Assembly: GCF_009765225.1 (NCBI RefSeq)
Contig: NZ_VMSF01000001.1
Coordinates: 3,038,001 to 3,102,000 of the forward strand
Length of the DNA stretch: 64,000 bases
From: Leifsonia sp. AG29
GTDB lineage: Bacteria > Actinomycetota > Actinomycetes > Actinomycetales > Microbacteriaceae
Direction of reading: 5' to 3'
Shown here: positions 41,319 to 48,799 of the stretch, in pieces
Layout: every line of letters begins with the position of its first letter
How positions within the stretch are numbered: position 1 is the first letter of the stretch
Translations under genes and position numbers: made by a program
Notes under the pieces: generated by a model
What the model saw: the letters and a program-made list of their open reading frames with translations, nothing else
The model's database searches: none
What the model was told of the DNA's origin: nothing

Positions 41319-44183
41319 TCAGTGGCCGGGGCCTGGACCCGCGACGGACGACGTCATCGGCTTGCCGCTGCTGCGGCTCGCAAAGCAGTAGTAGGCGCGC
41401 TGCCCGCTCGTCCACTGCTGCTGCGTCGCGGGGAAAGTCCCCTGAACCTGCAGGTCAGGGTACGCGGCGGCCGCCGAGAGGTCGATGACGCCGGTCGCCG
41501 TGCACAGCCCGTTGATCTGGGCGGCAAGAGCGTCAGCACCCGGGTAGGGCGCGTTCGGGTCCGTGTTCACGAGGTTCGTGTAGACCATCTGCGCGGTGTG
41601 GGACGAACCGCAGTCGACGACCGTGAACGTCTCGGCCCACGGGGTCGTGTACGGCTGGAGGCACTCCCCGCCGCCCAGCGCATCCCACCGCTGGGTTCCC
41701 GCTGAGGCGGGACCGGCGGGCTTCGGCACGACGGACTGCACGGGCACAGGCGTCGCGGTGACCGACGGCGTCGGTCGGGGTGTCGCGGCGGCGGAACGCG
41801 TGGACTGGGGCTCGGGCGCCGACGAGAGCAGCGAGGGCAGCCTGGTGCCGAGGGCGAACAGGCCGATCAGCACCAGGACGACGGCGACTCCCCCCGCCAC
41901 GAGGAGGAGCGTGCGATTGAGCTGAGGGCCGCCGGGGCGCCCCGGGGTCGGTCCGCCTTGACCACCGCCGTCGCCGGGGCCACCGGCGCCCGGGCCACCG
42001 GCTCTCGGACCACCGGCTCTCGGGGTGCTTCTCTCGGCGACGGGTGCCGGATAGGCGGTGTCCGTGTTCGCCGGAGCTGCCGGGGCCACGGGGAACGCCG
42101 CAGCCGCGGCGGCGGCCGATCCGGCCGGGGGCGCCGACGCCAGCGGGGTGAAGAGGGGAGGTGCGGGAGGGAACTCGCGCACCTCCTCGGCGCCGCGCGG
42201 CTCCGGGACCGCGGCGGGCTCCGGGACCGCGGCGGGCAGCTCAGGCTCGGCGGCGGGCTGCACCGCCCCCGCCGGGGGCTCCTCTGCAGCAGCGGGCTCC
42301 TCTGGTGCGGGCGGCTCCTCGGGGGCCACGGGCTGCTGCGGGGCGGTCGGGACCTCGTCAGCGGGCAGGAACAGCGGCGAGGTCGCCGAGAGCTGCGGTC
42401 CCTCCATGTCGGCACCCGCATATCCCGGTTCCGTGAATTCCGCCTCGCCCGTGGGGAAGGCGTCGTCCTCGTCCCCGACCTCGATGACCGGCGCATCTGA
42501 GCCGAAAAGCGCTGCGATGCCGTCCTCCTCGTCGTGCGCCTCCTGGTCGTCAGGGGCACCGAACGGCGACGGAGGCATCGCCTCGGCGGCCGCCGCGTCG
42601 GAGGCGTCGGCGATGCTCTGCGCGTCGATCGGGCTGGTGGCGGGAGAGGGTGGTGCGCCCAGGACCGCTTCGGTCGCGGCTGCTCCTCCTGCGAAAGCAC
42701 CGCCGACCGCACCGGTCGCCGGGAACGCGGGACGCTCCTCCTGAGCTTCCCGGGGTTGCTCCCGTTCGGGTTCGGTTGCAGCGCGGCGTCGGCCGGAGGC
42801 GCTGTCGCCGGGCGGCGTTCGGTCCGCGTCGGGGTCGGGGTCACCGGTCTTCGCGTTGAGCAGCGCGGCGATCTCGGCGGTATCCAGCTTGCGGGTCGGC
42901 GTCTCCGCTGCCGGTTCGAACAGCGCGGAGGCGTGCGGCGGGGGCAGCACCGGCTCGGCGGGCGGCTGCGGAGCTGCGAACGCGGGCGGGAACGCGGGCG
43001 GGACTGCGGTTGACGGCGGGAACGCCGGGCCACCGGGAGTCGTCTCGGTGGGCCAAGCCGGCGCGGGGTGCGCCGGAGCCTCCTGCGCTGACGGCGCCTC
43101 GGGCTGTGCCGGTGCCTCGGGCTCGATCGGAGGCTGATGGAGAGCCTCCGGGGGGATCGGGATGATGCTCGTCGTATCGCCGATGACGGACCGGCCGTGG
43201 GGTGCCTCCTCGGGCGCCTCCGGCTCGAACAGACCGAGCAGGGCGGCGAAGCCGTGCCCTTCGCCCGCGGGCTCGTCGTCGCCCGGGGACGGGGCGGCGT
43301 CGTCCGCGGAGGTGGGCTCCGCTGCCGCGGGTTCGGGCTGCGGCGGCACGAACGCGGCCGACGGGATGGACCAGCCGCTCGGCGGCGTGGGCGGGACGTA
43401 GGTGCCCGTCGTGTCCGGCACCTCGGTGGGCGGCGCGGGGCTCGGCGGCACGACCGGGGCCGGCCCGGAGACCACCGGAGCCGAGTACGGCTCGGTCGGC
43501 GGGCTGTAGGTGGGCACCGAAGGGGCGCTCGGGCCCGCGGGGGCGCCCTCGCCGGCCGGTGCGGCGGGAGCGGCGGGAGCGGCGGGTGCGGGTGAGACGG
43601 GAGCGGCGGGCGAGACGGGAGCGGCCGGCGAGAAGGGAGCGGCCGGCGTCGGCGGCTCGTCGGCCGACGCCACGAGCGGGTCGACGACAGCGGAGTCGGG
43701 CTTGAGGTGCCAGGAGAAACTGACCGGCACCTCCTCTTCGAGCGGTTCGAACCGCTCCGGCTCGACCGGAGGCGACGTGAGAAGCCCCTCGAAGTCGCCA
43801 GCCGGCTCGGCCGCTCCGGCGGGCTGGGGCGCTCCGGCGGCCTGGGCCGGTTCGGCGGGCTGGGCCGGTTCGGCGGGCTGGGCCGGTTCGGGAGCCGAGA
43901 AGGCGACCGTCGGGGGGTACGCCTCCGCGGCGGGGCCCGAGGGTTCCGGAGCTGCGGCGAGGTCGTCGATGCCGTCGAGTTCGTCCTCGTCGGCCCCATC
44001 GTGCGGCGCGGATCCGGCCCCGTGATGGGGTGCAGGAACGGCGCTGCGGTGCGCGGCCTCGGGACGCTCGACCTGGCGGCCGCCCGTCAGCTGGTTCAGC
44101 AACCAGTCGGAGCCGCCCACGTCGGCCCCGCCGGGCTGTTCGACGTCGTCGTCGCGCCTGTTCGCGCCCCGGTTGTCGGACAC
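41319..44183 (-). CDS. 954-residue protein: Pro/Ala/Glu-rich cytoplasmic region, one membrane helix, septum-formation-like domain
   Basis: Residues 1 to about 755 are low-complexity, rich in Pro, Ala, Glu and Ser with repeats such as PAQPAEPAQ. One membrane helix follows (about 757-778, LLLVAGGVAVVLVLIGLFAL). The outer C-terminal domain (about 820-935) has four cysteines (GGECLQPY, VVDCGSSHTAQM, NGLCTATG, YYCFAS) in the pattern of the actinobacterial septum-formation domain. The GTG start overlaps the pyrE stop by one base (TAGTG), so it is coupled to pyrE. The large disordered cytoplasmic part suggests a scaffold for a protein or cell-division complex. The function is inferred. Confidence 0.75.
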   Translation of the reverse strand: MSDNRGANRRDDDVEQPGGADVGGSDWLLNQLTGGRQVERPEAAHRSAVPAPHHGAGSAPHDGADEDELDGIDDLAAAPEPSGPAAEAYPPTVAFSAPEPAQPAEPAQPAEPAQAAGAPQPAGAAEPAGDFEGLLTSPPVEPERFEPLEEEVPVSFSWHLKPDSAVVDPLVASADEPPTPAAPFSPAAPVSPAAPVSPAPAAPAAPAAPAGEGAPAGPSAPSVPTYSPPTEPYSAPVVSGPAPVVPPSPAPPTEVPDTTGTYVPPTPPSGWSIPSAAFVPPQPEPAAAEPTSADDAAPSPGDDEPAGEGHGFAALLGLFEPEAPEEAPHGRSVIGDTTSIIPIPPEALHQPPIEPEAPAQPEAPSAQEAPAHPAPAWPTETTPGGPAFPPSTAVPPAFPPAFAAPQPPAEPVLPPPHASALFEPAAETPTRKLDTAEIAALLNAKTGDPDPDADRTPPGDSASGRRRAATEPEREQPREAQEERPAFPATGAVGGAFAGGAAATEAVLGAPPSPATSPIDAQSIADASDAAAAEAMPPSPFGAPDDQEAHDEEDGIAALFGSDAPVIEVGDEDDAFPTGEAEFTEPGYAGADMEGPQLSATSPLFLPADEVPTAPQQPVAPEEPPAPEEPAAAEEPPAGAVQPAAEPELPAAVPEPAAVPEPRGAEEVREFPPAPPLFTPLASAPPAGSAAAAAAAFPVAPAAPANTDTAYPAPVAERSTPRAGGPRAGGPGAGGPGDGGGQGGPTPGRPGGPQLNRTLLLVAGGVAVVLVLIGLFALGTRLPSLLSSAPEPQSTRSAAATPRPTPSVTATPVPVQSVVPKPAGPASAGTQRWDALGGGECLQPYTTPWAETFTVVDCGSSHTAQMVYTNLVNTDPNAPYPGADALAAQINGLCTATGVIDLSAAAAYPDLQVQGTFPATQQQWTSGQRAYYCFASRSSGKPMTSSVAGPGPGH

Positions 44184-44731
44184 TAGGCCAGCCCCAGATC
44201 CTTCAGGCCGATCGCGGCGAGGTAGGGGTACCCGGCCGCCTCGATGACCTCCCGGGCGCCGGTGTCGCGGTCGACGACGACCGCCACGGCCGCGATCTCC
44301 GCGCCGATCTCGGTCAGCGCCTCCGCGGCCTTCAGCGGCGAGCCGCCGGTGGTGGAGGTGTCCTCCAGCACGATCACCCGCTTGCCCTCGAGATCCGGTC
44401 CCTCGACCTGCTTCCCGCGGCCGTGGTCCTTGGGCTCCTTGCGGACGACGAACGCGTCGTAGGCGAGGCCGCGAGCCGCGCCCTGGTGGAGGATGGCGGC
44501 GGCGACCGGGTCGGCGCCCATCGTCATGCCGCCGACCGCCACGACGTCGGGGACGTCCGCGATGAGGTCGATCATGACCTGGCCGATCAGCGGGGCGACC
44601 CGGTGATCGAGCGAGACCTTGCGCAGGTCGACGTAGTACGTCGCCTTCTTGCCGCTGGTCAGGGTGAAGTCGCCGTGGAACACCGCCTCGGCGGCGATGT
44701 AGTCGATCAGCTGCTGTCGTGCGTCGGTCAC
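44183..44731 (-). CDS. pyrE: Orotate phosphoribosyltransferase
   Basis: A 182-residue enzyme that joins orotate to PRPP to make OMP in pyrimidine synthesis. Seen: FTLTSGKKATYYVDLRKVSLD (orotate and PRPP contacts), FVVRKEPKDHGRGKQVEG (the flexible catalytic loop with Lys and His) and the PRPP-binding VIVLEDTSTTGGS. The GTG start is 7 nt after a TACAAT box and has CGGGAGG just before it. It is followed by the septum-domain gene in the same operon and diverges from exonuclease III. Confidence 0.96.
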   Translation of the reverse strand: MTDARQQLIDYIAAEAVFHGDFTLTSGKKATYYVDLRKVSLDHRVAPLIGQVMIDLIADVPDVVAVGGMTMGADPVAAAILHQGAARGLAYDAFVVRKEPKDHGRGKQVEGPDLEGKRVIVLEDTSTTGGSPLKAAEALTEIGAEIAAVAVVVDRDTGAREVIEAAGYPYLAAIGLKDLGLA

Positions 44732-44738
44732 CCTCCCG

Positions 44739-44744
44739 ATTGTA
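44739..44744 (-). promoter_or_regulatory. -10 box of pyrE
   Basis: TACAAT on the minus strand, 7 nt from the GTG at 44731. Confidence 0.6.
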
Positions 44745-44802
44745 AGGGGGAACAGGGATTCGGCAGTCCCCGCCGGCGGCCGAGACGGTCGGAGGCTCCC
44801 GA

Positions 44803-44808
44803 TACGAT
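44803..44808 (+). promoter_or_regulatory. -10 box of the exonuclease III gene (leaderless)
   Basis: TACGAT, 6 nt before the ATG at 44815. Confidence 0.7.
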
Positions 44809-44814
44809 CGGGGC

Positions 44815-45663
44815 ATGCGTGTCGCCACCTGGAACGTGAACTCCATCCGCACCCGCGTCGCCCGTGTCGTCGACTGGGCGGTCCGCGAAGACGTCGACGT
44901 GCTCGCCATGCAGGAGATCAAGTGCAAGCCGGAGCAGTTCCCGCACGCCGAGTTCGAGGCGGCGGGCTACGAGGTCGTGCTGCACGGCTTCAACCAGTGG
45001 AACGGCGTCGCCATCGCCAGCCGCCTCCCGATCCAGGATGTCGAGACCGAGTTCCCCGGCATGCCGGGCTTCCTCAAGGGGCACGAGGGCCCCGACCTGC
45101 CGAAGGAGGCCCGCGCGATCGGCGCCACGGTCGAGGGCGTCCGCCTCTGGAGCCTCTACGTGCCCAACGGCCGCTCACTCGACGACCCGCACTACGTCTA
45201 CAAGCTCGACTGGCTGGGGGCGCTCCGGGCCGACACCGAGCGCTGGCTCGCTGAGAACCCCGGGCTCCCCCTCGCCCTGATGGGCGACTGGAACGTCGCG
45301 CCGCTCGACTCCGACGTGGGCGACCCGAGCCTCGTGCCCGGGCTCTCGACGCACATCTCACCGCCCGAGCGCGACGCGTTCTTCGCGTTCGAGGAGGCGG
45401 GGCTCACCGATGTGGTCCGCCCGCTCGTGCCCGACGGGTACACCTACTGGGACTACAAGCAGCTGCGGTTCCCGCGCAACGAGGGCCTCCGCATCGACTT
45501 CATCCTCGGGTCCCGCGCGTTCGCGGACCGGGTGGAGGCGGCGAGCATCCACCGCAACGAACGCAAGGGCGACGCCCCGAGCGACCACGTGCCGGTGCTC
45601 GTCGAGCTCGCCGACGCGGCCGCCGAGGAGGACGACGCCGACCGGCCGATGATCTTCGGCTGA
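44815..45663 (+). CDS. xth: Exodeoxyribonuclease III (AP endonuclease)
   Basis: 282 residues of the exonuclease III / endonuclease-exonuclease-phosphatase fold, for repair of abasic sites. Seen: ATWNVNSIRTR (residues 4-14), MQEIKCKPEQFP with the metal-binding Glu, YVPNGRSLDDPHYVYKLDWL, GDWNVAP (Asp-x-Asn), LRIDFILGS and the final SDHVPV with the catalytic His. Length is normal. It has a leaderless start with TACGAT 6 nt upstream. Confidence 0.95.
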   Translation: MRVATWNVNSIRTRVARVVDWAVREDVDVLAMQEIKCKPEQFPHAEFEAAGYEVVLHGFNQWNGVAIASRLPIQDVETEFPGMPGFLKGHEGPDLPKEARAIGATVEGVRLWSLYVPNGRSLDDPHYVYKLDWLGALRADTERWLAENPGLPLALMGDWNVAPLDSDVGDPSLVPGLSTHISPPERDAFFAFEEAGLTDVVRPLVPDGYTYWDYKQLRFPRNEGLRIDFILGSRAFADRVEAASIHRNERKGDAPSDHVPVLVELADAAAEEDDADRPMIFG

Positions 45664-45723
45664 CGCTCCTTTCGCACGATCCTCCTGGGAAATCCAGGCC
45701 CTGCAGCAATCCGGGGCGCGGCC

Positions 45724-45729
45724 TACTGT
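45724..45729 (+). promoter_or_regulatory. Possible -10 box of the SRPBCC gene
   Basis: TACTGT 36 nt upstream of the ATG; the leader contains AAAGGAG. Confidence 0.4.
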
Positions 45730-45765
45730 CGGGCAGGAAGCGAAGAAAAGACGAAAGGAGCCGTT

Positions 45766-46221
45766 ATGGCTGAAGTGACCAAGTCCATCGACGTGGACGT
45801 CCCCGTTTCGACCGCTTACAACCAGTGGACGCAGTTCGAGTCCTTCCCGCACTTCCTCGACGAGGTGGAGGAGGTGCGCCAGGTCGACGAGACGACCAAC
45901 CACTGGCGCGTGAAGATCGGCGGCGCCGAGCGCGAGTTCGACACCGTCATCGCCGAGCAGCACCCCGACGAGCGGGTCGCCTGGAAGAGCGTCGCCGGGG
46001 ACGTGCAGCACGCCGGAGTGGTCACCTTCCACCGGCTCTCGGAAACGTCGACCCGCGTGACCGTCCAGATCGACTGGGCCCCGTCGGACGCACTCGAGAA
46101 GGCCGGAGCGATGTTCGGTGTGGACGACCACGCCGTCAAGAAGGACCTCGAGAACTTCAAGAAGTTCATCGAGAGCCAGGGCGCCGAGACCGGCGCCTGG
46201 CGCGGTGATGTCCAGCACTGA
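45766..46221 (+). CDS. SRPBCC (START-like, cyclase/dehydrase) protein
   Basis: 151 residues of the polyketide-cyclase/dehydrase type helix-grip fold. It has the opening VTKSIDVDVPVSTAYNQWTQFESFPHFLDEVEEVRQVD, typical of this group, the central VAWKSVAGDVQHAGVVTFHRL and a C-terminal helix (DLENFKKFIESQ). These proteins bind hydrophobic ligands in an internal cavity; many are stress-linked and of unknown ligand. AAAGGAG lies 6 nt before the ATG. A strong terminator follows, so it is monocistronic. Confidence 0.9.
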   Translation: MAEVTKSIDVDVPVSTAYNQWTQFESFPHFLDEVEEVRQVDETTNHWRVKIGGAEREFDTVIAEQHPDERVAWKSVAGDVQHAGVVTFHRLSETSTRVTVQIDWAPSDALEKAGAMFGVDDHAVKKDLENFKKFIESQGAETGAWRGDVQH

Positions 46222-46234
46222 GCACGACTGTGAC

Positions 46235-46270
46235 GGAAGCGGCGCCGGCGATCTCGCCGGCGCCGCTTCC
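46235..46270. terminator. Bidirectional terminator, 17-bp stem
   Basis: GGAAGCGGCGCCGGCGA at 46235-46251 pairs perfectly with 46254-46270. It lies between the converging SRPBCC and SDR genes. Confidence 0.9.
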
Positions 46271-46355
46271 TGCTGTGGGCGTCACCCGTGCGCGGCCGGT
46301 CGCCGCGGCCGACTCCGGAACCGCGGACCGCGGACCGCGAGCCAGGAGCCGCCGG

Positions 46356-47255
46356 TCAGGAGGCGCGGCCGGTGAATCCCTCCATCGACGAGTAGACGTG
46401 GAACAGCCGCCCAGCGACGGCGTCCCACGCCTTCGTCGGGAGGACTCCGCGCAGAACCTTGCCGAGCCCGACCGTCCACGGCAGCATGAGCATCGGCCGC
46501 CCGTCGAGCATCGCGCGCCAGACCCGGTCGACCACGTACCCGGGCGTCATCACCGGGGTGAGAAGGGGGCCGCGAGCACCCTCGAACATGCCCGTCGAGA
46601 TGTAGCTCGGAGCCACCGTCGTGACCTTCACGTGGTCGTGCCCCTGCTGCTCGAGCTCGAGTCGGAGGCTGTCGCTCCAGCCGATCACGGCCCACTTGCT
46701 CGCCGCGTAGACGCTCATCCTCGGGTTGGAGACGGTGCCCGCGGCGGAAGCGATGTTGACGATCCGCGCCGGCCGGTCGCTCGCGATCATCCCCGGAAGG
46801 AACTCGCGGGTCACGTACATCGGGGCGAGGGCGTTGATCTGCATCGTCGCACGCGTGTCGTCTCCGTTGTCGTGCTCCCAGAACAGCTTGCCGCGGACGA
46901 TGCCGGCGTTGTTGATGAGCACGTCGATGCCGCCCAGCTCACGGCGGACCGCCTGCGCCGACTGCGCGATCGCGCCGAGCTCGGCGAGGTCGACGACGTA
47001 AGGAAGGACCGTCGTGGCGGGCCGGCCCGCTGCGGAACTTGGCGAGCTCGGCGGCGCACCCCACGCGGCAGCGGTTCGCCCCGCGAGGATCTCCCGACGC
47101 AGCCGGTGCGTTAGCTCCATGAGGGCCGCCTCGTCGCGATCCCACAGGACGACCGCGCGTGCTCCCTCCGACACCGCCCTCTCGGCATAGAGCAGGCCCA
47201 TGCCGGAGGCCGCCCCGGTGATGAGCACACGTGCGTTCCGAACCGTTCGCGTCAT
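46356..47255 (-). CDS. Short-chain dehydrogenase/reductase with a Ser/Pro-rich insertion
   Basis: 299 residues. Classical SDR motifs are TGAASGMG (residues 13-20), NNAG (about 93), the catalytic Ser in NIASAAG and YAASK. VLWDRDEAAL after strand 2 has Asp, which favours NAD. Between strands 3 and 4 an unusual insertion rich in Ala, Ser and Pro (WGAPPSSPSSAAGRP) is present. The C-terminal region with LMLPWTVGLGKVLRGVLP resembles SDRs acting on lipids or sterols. ATG at 47255 is chosen; the longer open frame runs into the intergenic repeat array and is not coding. Confidence 0.88.
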   Translation of the reverse strand: MTRTVRNARVLITGAASGMGLLYAERAVSEGARAVVLWDRDEAALMELTHRLRREILAGRTAAAWGAPPSSPSSAAGRPATTVLPYVVDLAELGAIAQSAQAVRRELGGIDVLINNAGIVRGKLFWEHDNGDDTRATMQINALAPMYVTREFLPGMIASDRPARIVNIASAAGTVSNPRMSVYAASKWAVIGWSDSLRLELEQQGHDHVKVTTVAPSYISTGMFEGARGPLLTPVMTPGYVVDRVWRAMLDGRPMLMLPWTVGLGKVLRGVLPTKAWDAVAGRLFHVYSSMEGFTGRAS

Positions 47256-47345
47256 GCCCCTCATTGTCGCGCACTGTCCGGTGCGCGTCGTGGCGCTGCG
47301 CTGCGCTGCGCGGCGTCGCCTCGCGGGGCGCCGGTCCGGCGCTGC

Positions 47346-47799
47346 ATTCGGCACGAATGTGGCTTGCGCGGGGCGCGAGGCCCACATTCGGCACGAGTCA
47401 GCGGGGAGGGAGCGGTCGCGCGCCGAAGCACACGGCGAGATTCGGCACGAATGTGGCTCAAGGGAGGCGTCAGCGCCACATTGGGCACGAATGTGTGCGG
47501 CGCGAGCCGCGATGCGCCAGGCGCGGAGCTCGTCCCGCCGCGATTCGGCACGAATGCGGCTCAAGGGAGGCGCGAGAGCCGCATTCGGCACGAGTCAGCG
47601 GGGAGGGAGCGGTCGCGCGCCGAAGCACACGGCGAGATTCGGCACGAATGTGGCTCAGGGGAGGCGCCAGCGCCACATTCGGCACGAATGTGGCGGCGCG
47701 ACGCGCGAGGCACGACAGGCGGGAGGAGCTCGTCCCGCCGAGATTCGGCACGAATGTGGCTCAAGGGAGGCGCGAGAGCCGCATTCGGCACGAATGTGG
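47346..47799. repeat. Array of ten ATTCGGCACGAAT-type motifs in five hairpin pairs
   Basis: The motif (itself the palindrome ATTCG-GCA-CGAAT) starts at 47346, 47386, 47440, 47480, 47543, 47583, 47637, 47677, 47743 and 47783. These are five pairs, each with exactly 40 bp between members. Within a pair the sequences after the first copy and before the second are complementary and form a hairpin stem of 8-12 bp, for example CGAATGCGGCTC (47551-47562) with 47576-47587. Pairs 2-3 are repeated as pairs 4-5 at a distance of 197-200 bp, including an almost identical stretch of about 84 bp. Frames stay open by composition but encode nothing recognisable. It fills most of the 610-bp gap between the SDR and methyltransferase genes. 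Confidence 0.93.
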
Positions 47800-47803
47800 G
47801 CGG

Positions 47804-47845
47804 CGCGAAGCGCGAAGCGCGAAGCGCGACGCGCGACGCGCGAAG
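47804..47845. repeat. Six 7-bp tandem repeats CGCGAAG/CGCGACG
   Basis: CGCGAAG x3, CGCGACG x2, CGCGAAG x1 directly follow the hairpin array and end 21 bp before the methyltransferase stop. Confidence 0.9.
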
Positions 47846-47866
47846 CGGGCGACAGCCCGCGCGCGC

Positions 47867-48646
47867 TCAGGGCTTGCGGAGTTCGAGGAGGTGGCGGCTC
47901 GAGTGGGCGACGAAGACGCCGTCGCGGCGGATGAGCGCGTCGAGTTCGCGGAGCTTGTCGCGGTACGCCTCCACGGTGAAGCCGGGCACCCACCAGATCA
48001 CCTTTCGGAGCAGGTAGACGACCGCGGCGATGTCGAACAGCTCGATGCGCGTCCGGGCGGTCCGCAGGTCGGCGAGTTCGAATCCCGCCCGGCGCGCCGC
48101 CCCCACCTCGGCGTCGTGGTGGCGCCCGAGCCGTGCCTCCGGCAGCGGGCCGAGGAAGAACTCGATCAGTTCGAAGGCGCTCGCCGGACCGACGTGCTGA
48201 GCGAAGTAGGTGCCGCCCGGGCGCAGGACCCGGAACAGCTCCTCCCACCAGATCGTCGCCGGGTGGCGGCTCGTGACGAGGTCGAACGCCCCCTCGGCGA
48301 AGGGCAGCGGCGGCTCGTCGGGGTCGGCGACCACCACGACACCGCGGGGGTGCAGGAGGCGCGTCGCCTTCTCCAGGTTCGGAGGCCAGGACTCGGTCGC
48401 GACGGCGGTGGGCGGGAAGCGCGCGGCTCCGGCGAGCACCTCGCCTCCCCCGGTCTGCACGTCGAGGGAGGCGTGGGCTGTGGCGAGCCGCTCGGCGAGC
48501 AGCCGGGCGTAGCCCCACGGAGGCCGCTCCTCCGTTGCCCGGCCCTCCAGCCACGAGAAGTCCCAGCCGGAGATGTCCGCTGCCTCACCGGCCTCGATGA
48601 GCTCGTCGAAGGGTGGCAGGCCCGGTCCTCGCTCATCCGCACGCAC
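47867..48646 (-). CDS. Class I SAM-dependent methyltransferase
   Basis: 259 residues. Motif I is LDVQTGGGEVLAG (about residues 61-73), followed by the second acidic strand end VVVADPDEPPLPFAEGAFDLVTSRHPATIWWEE (motifs II-IV) and LRPGGTYFAQHVG (motif VI). This is the UbiE/COQ5-like small-molecule group; the substrate is unknown. The GTG at 48646 is 6 nt after a TAGCGT box on the minus strand, giving a leaderless mRNA. The repeat array lies immediately downstream. Confidence 0.87.
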   Translation of the reverse strand: MRADERGPGLPPFDELIEAGEAADISGWDFSWLEGRATEERPPWGYARLLAERLATAHASLDVQTGGGEVLAGAARFPPTAVATESWPPNLEKATRLLHPRGVVVVADPDEPPLPFAEGAFDLVTSRHPATIWWEELFRVLRPGGTYFAQHVGPASAFELIEFFLGPLPEARLGRHHDAEVGAARRAGFELADLRTARTRIELFDIAAVVYLLRKVIWWVPGFTVEAYRDKLRELDALIRRDGVFVAHSSRHLLELRKP

Positions 48647-48652
48647 GCCGTC

Positions 48653-48658
48653 ACGCTA
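48653..48658 (-). promoter_or_regulatory. -10 box of the methyltransferase gene (leaderless)
   Basis: TAGCGT on the minus strand, 6 nt from the GTG at 48646. Confidence 0.65.
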
Positions 48659-48737
48659 CCGCCGCTTCGCTGCGCAGCGGGCGCATTTCGCGCAGTTTTC
48701 CGCCGGAATGGACAACAAAACGCTCGCAATCCCCGGA

Positions 48738-48743
48738 TAGGCT
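48738..48743 (+). promoter_or_regulatory. Probable -10 box of the DUF6421 operon
   Basis: TAGGCT about 56 nt upstream of the ATG at 48800; the leader contains GGGAGG. Confidence 0.5.
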
Positions 48744-48799
48744 CGGGATATCCATCCACTGCCGCGTGCGAGCGGCCGACCAGCGACGGGAGGTTCGTC

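Noticed and set aside
41319-44927. Single 1202-residue protein extending through pyrE
   Set aside because: The first part is a shadow frame of pyrE and exonuclease III; GTG at 44183 overlapping the pyrE stop is the natural start.
47346-47799. CRISPR array
   Set aside because: Repeats are 13-17 bp and paired as hairpins; the intervals are themselves duplicated rather than unique, and no cas genes are present.
47256-47866. Coding frames across the repeat array (including N-terminal extensions of the SDR and methyltransferase genes)
   Set aside because: Frames stay open on both strands through composition and repetition; translations contain only repeated motifs with no family match and lack start signals.
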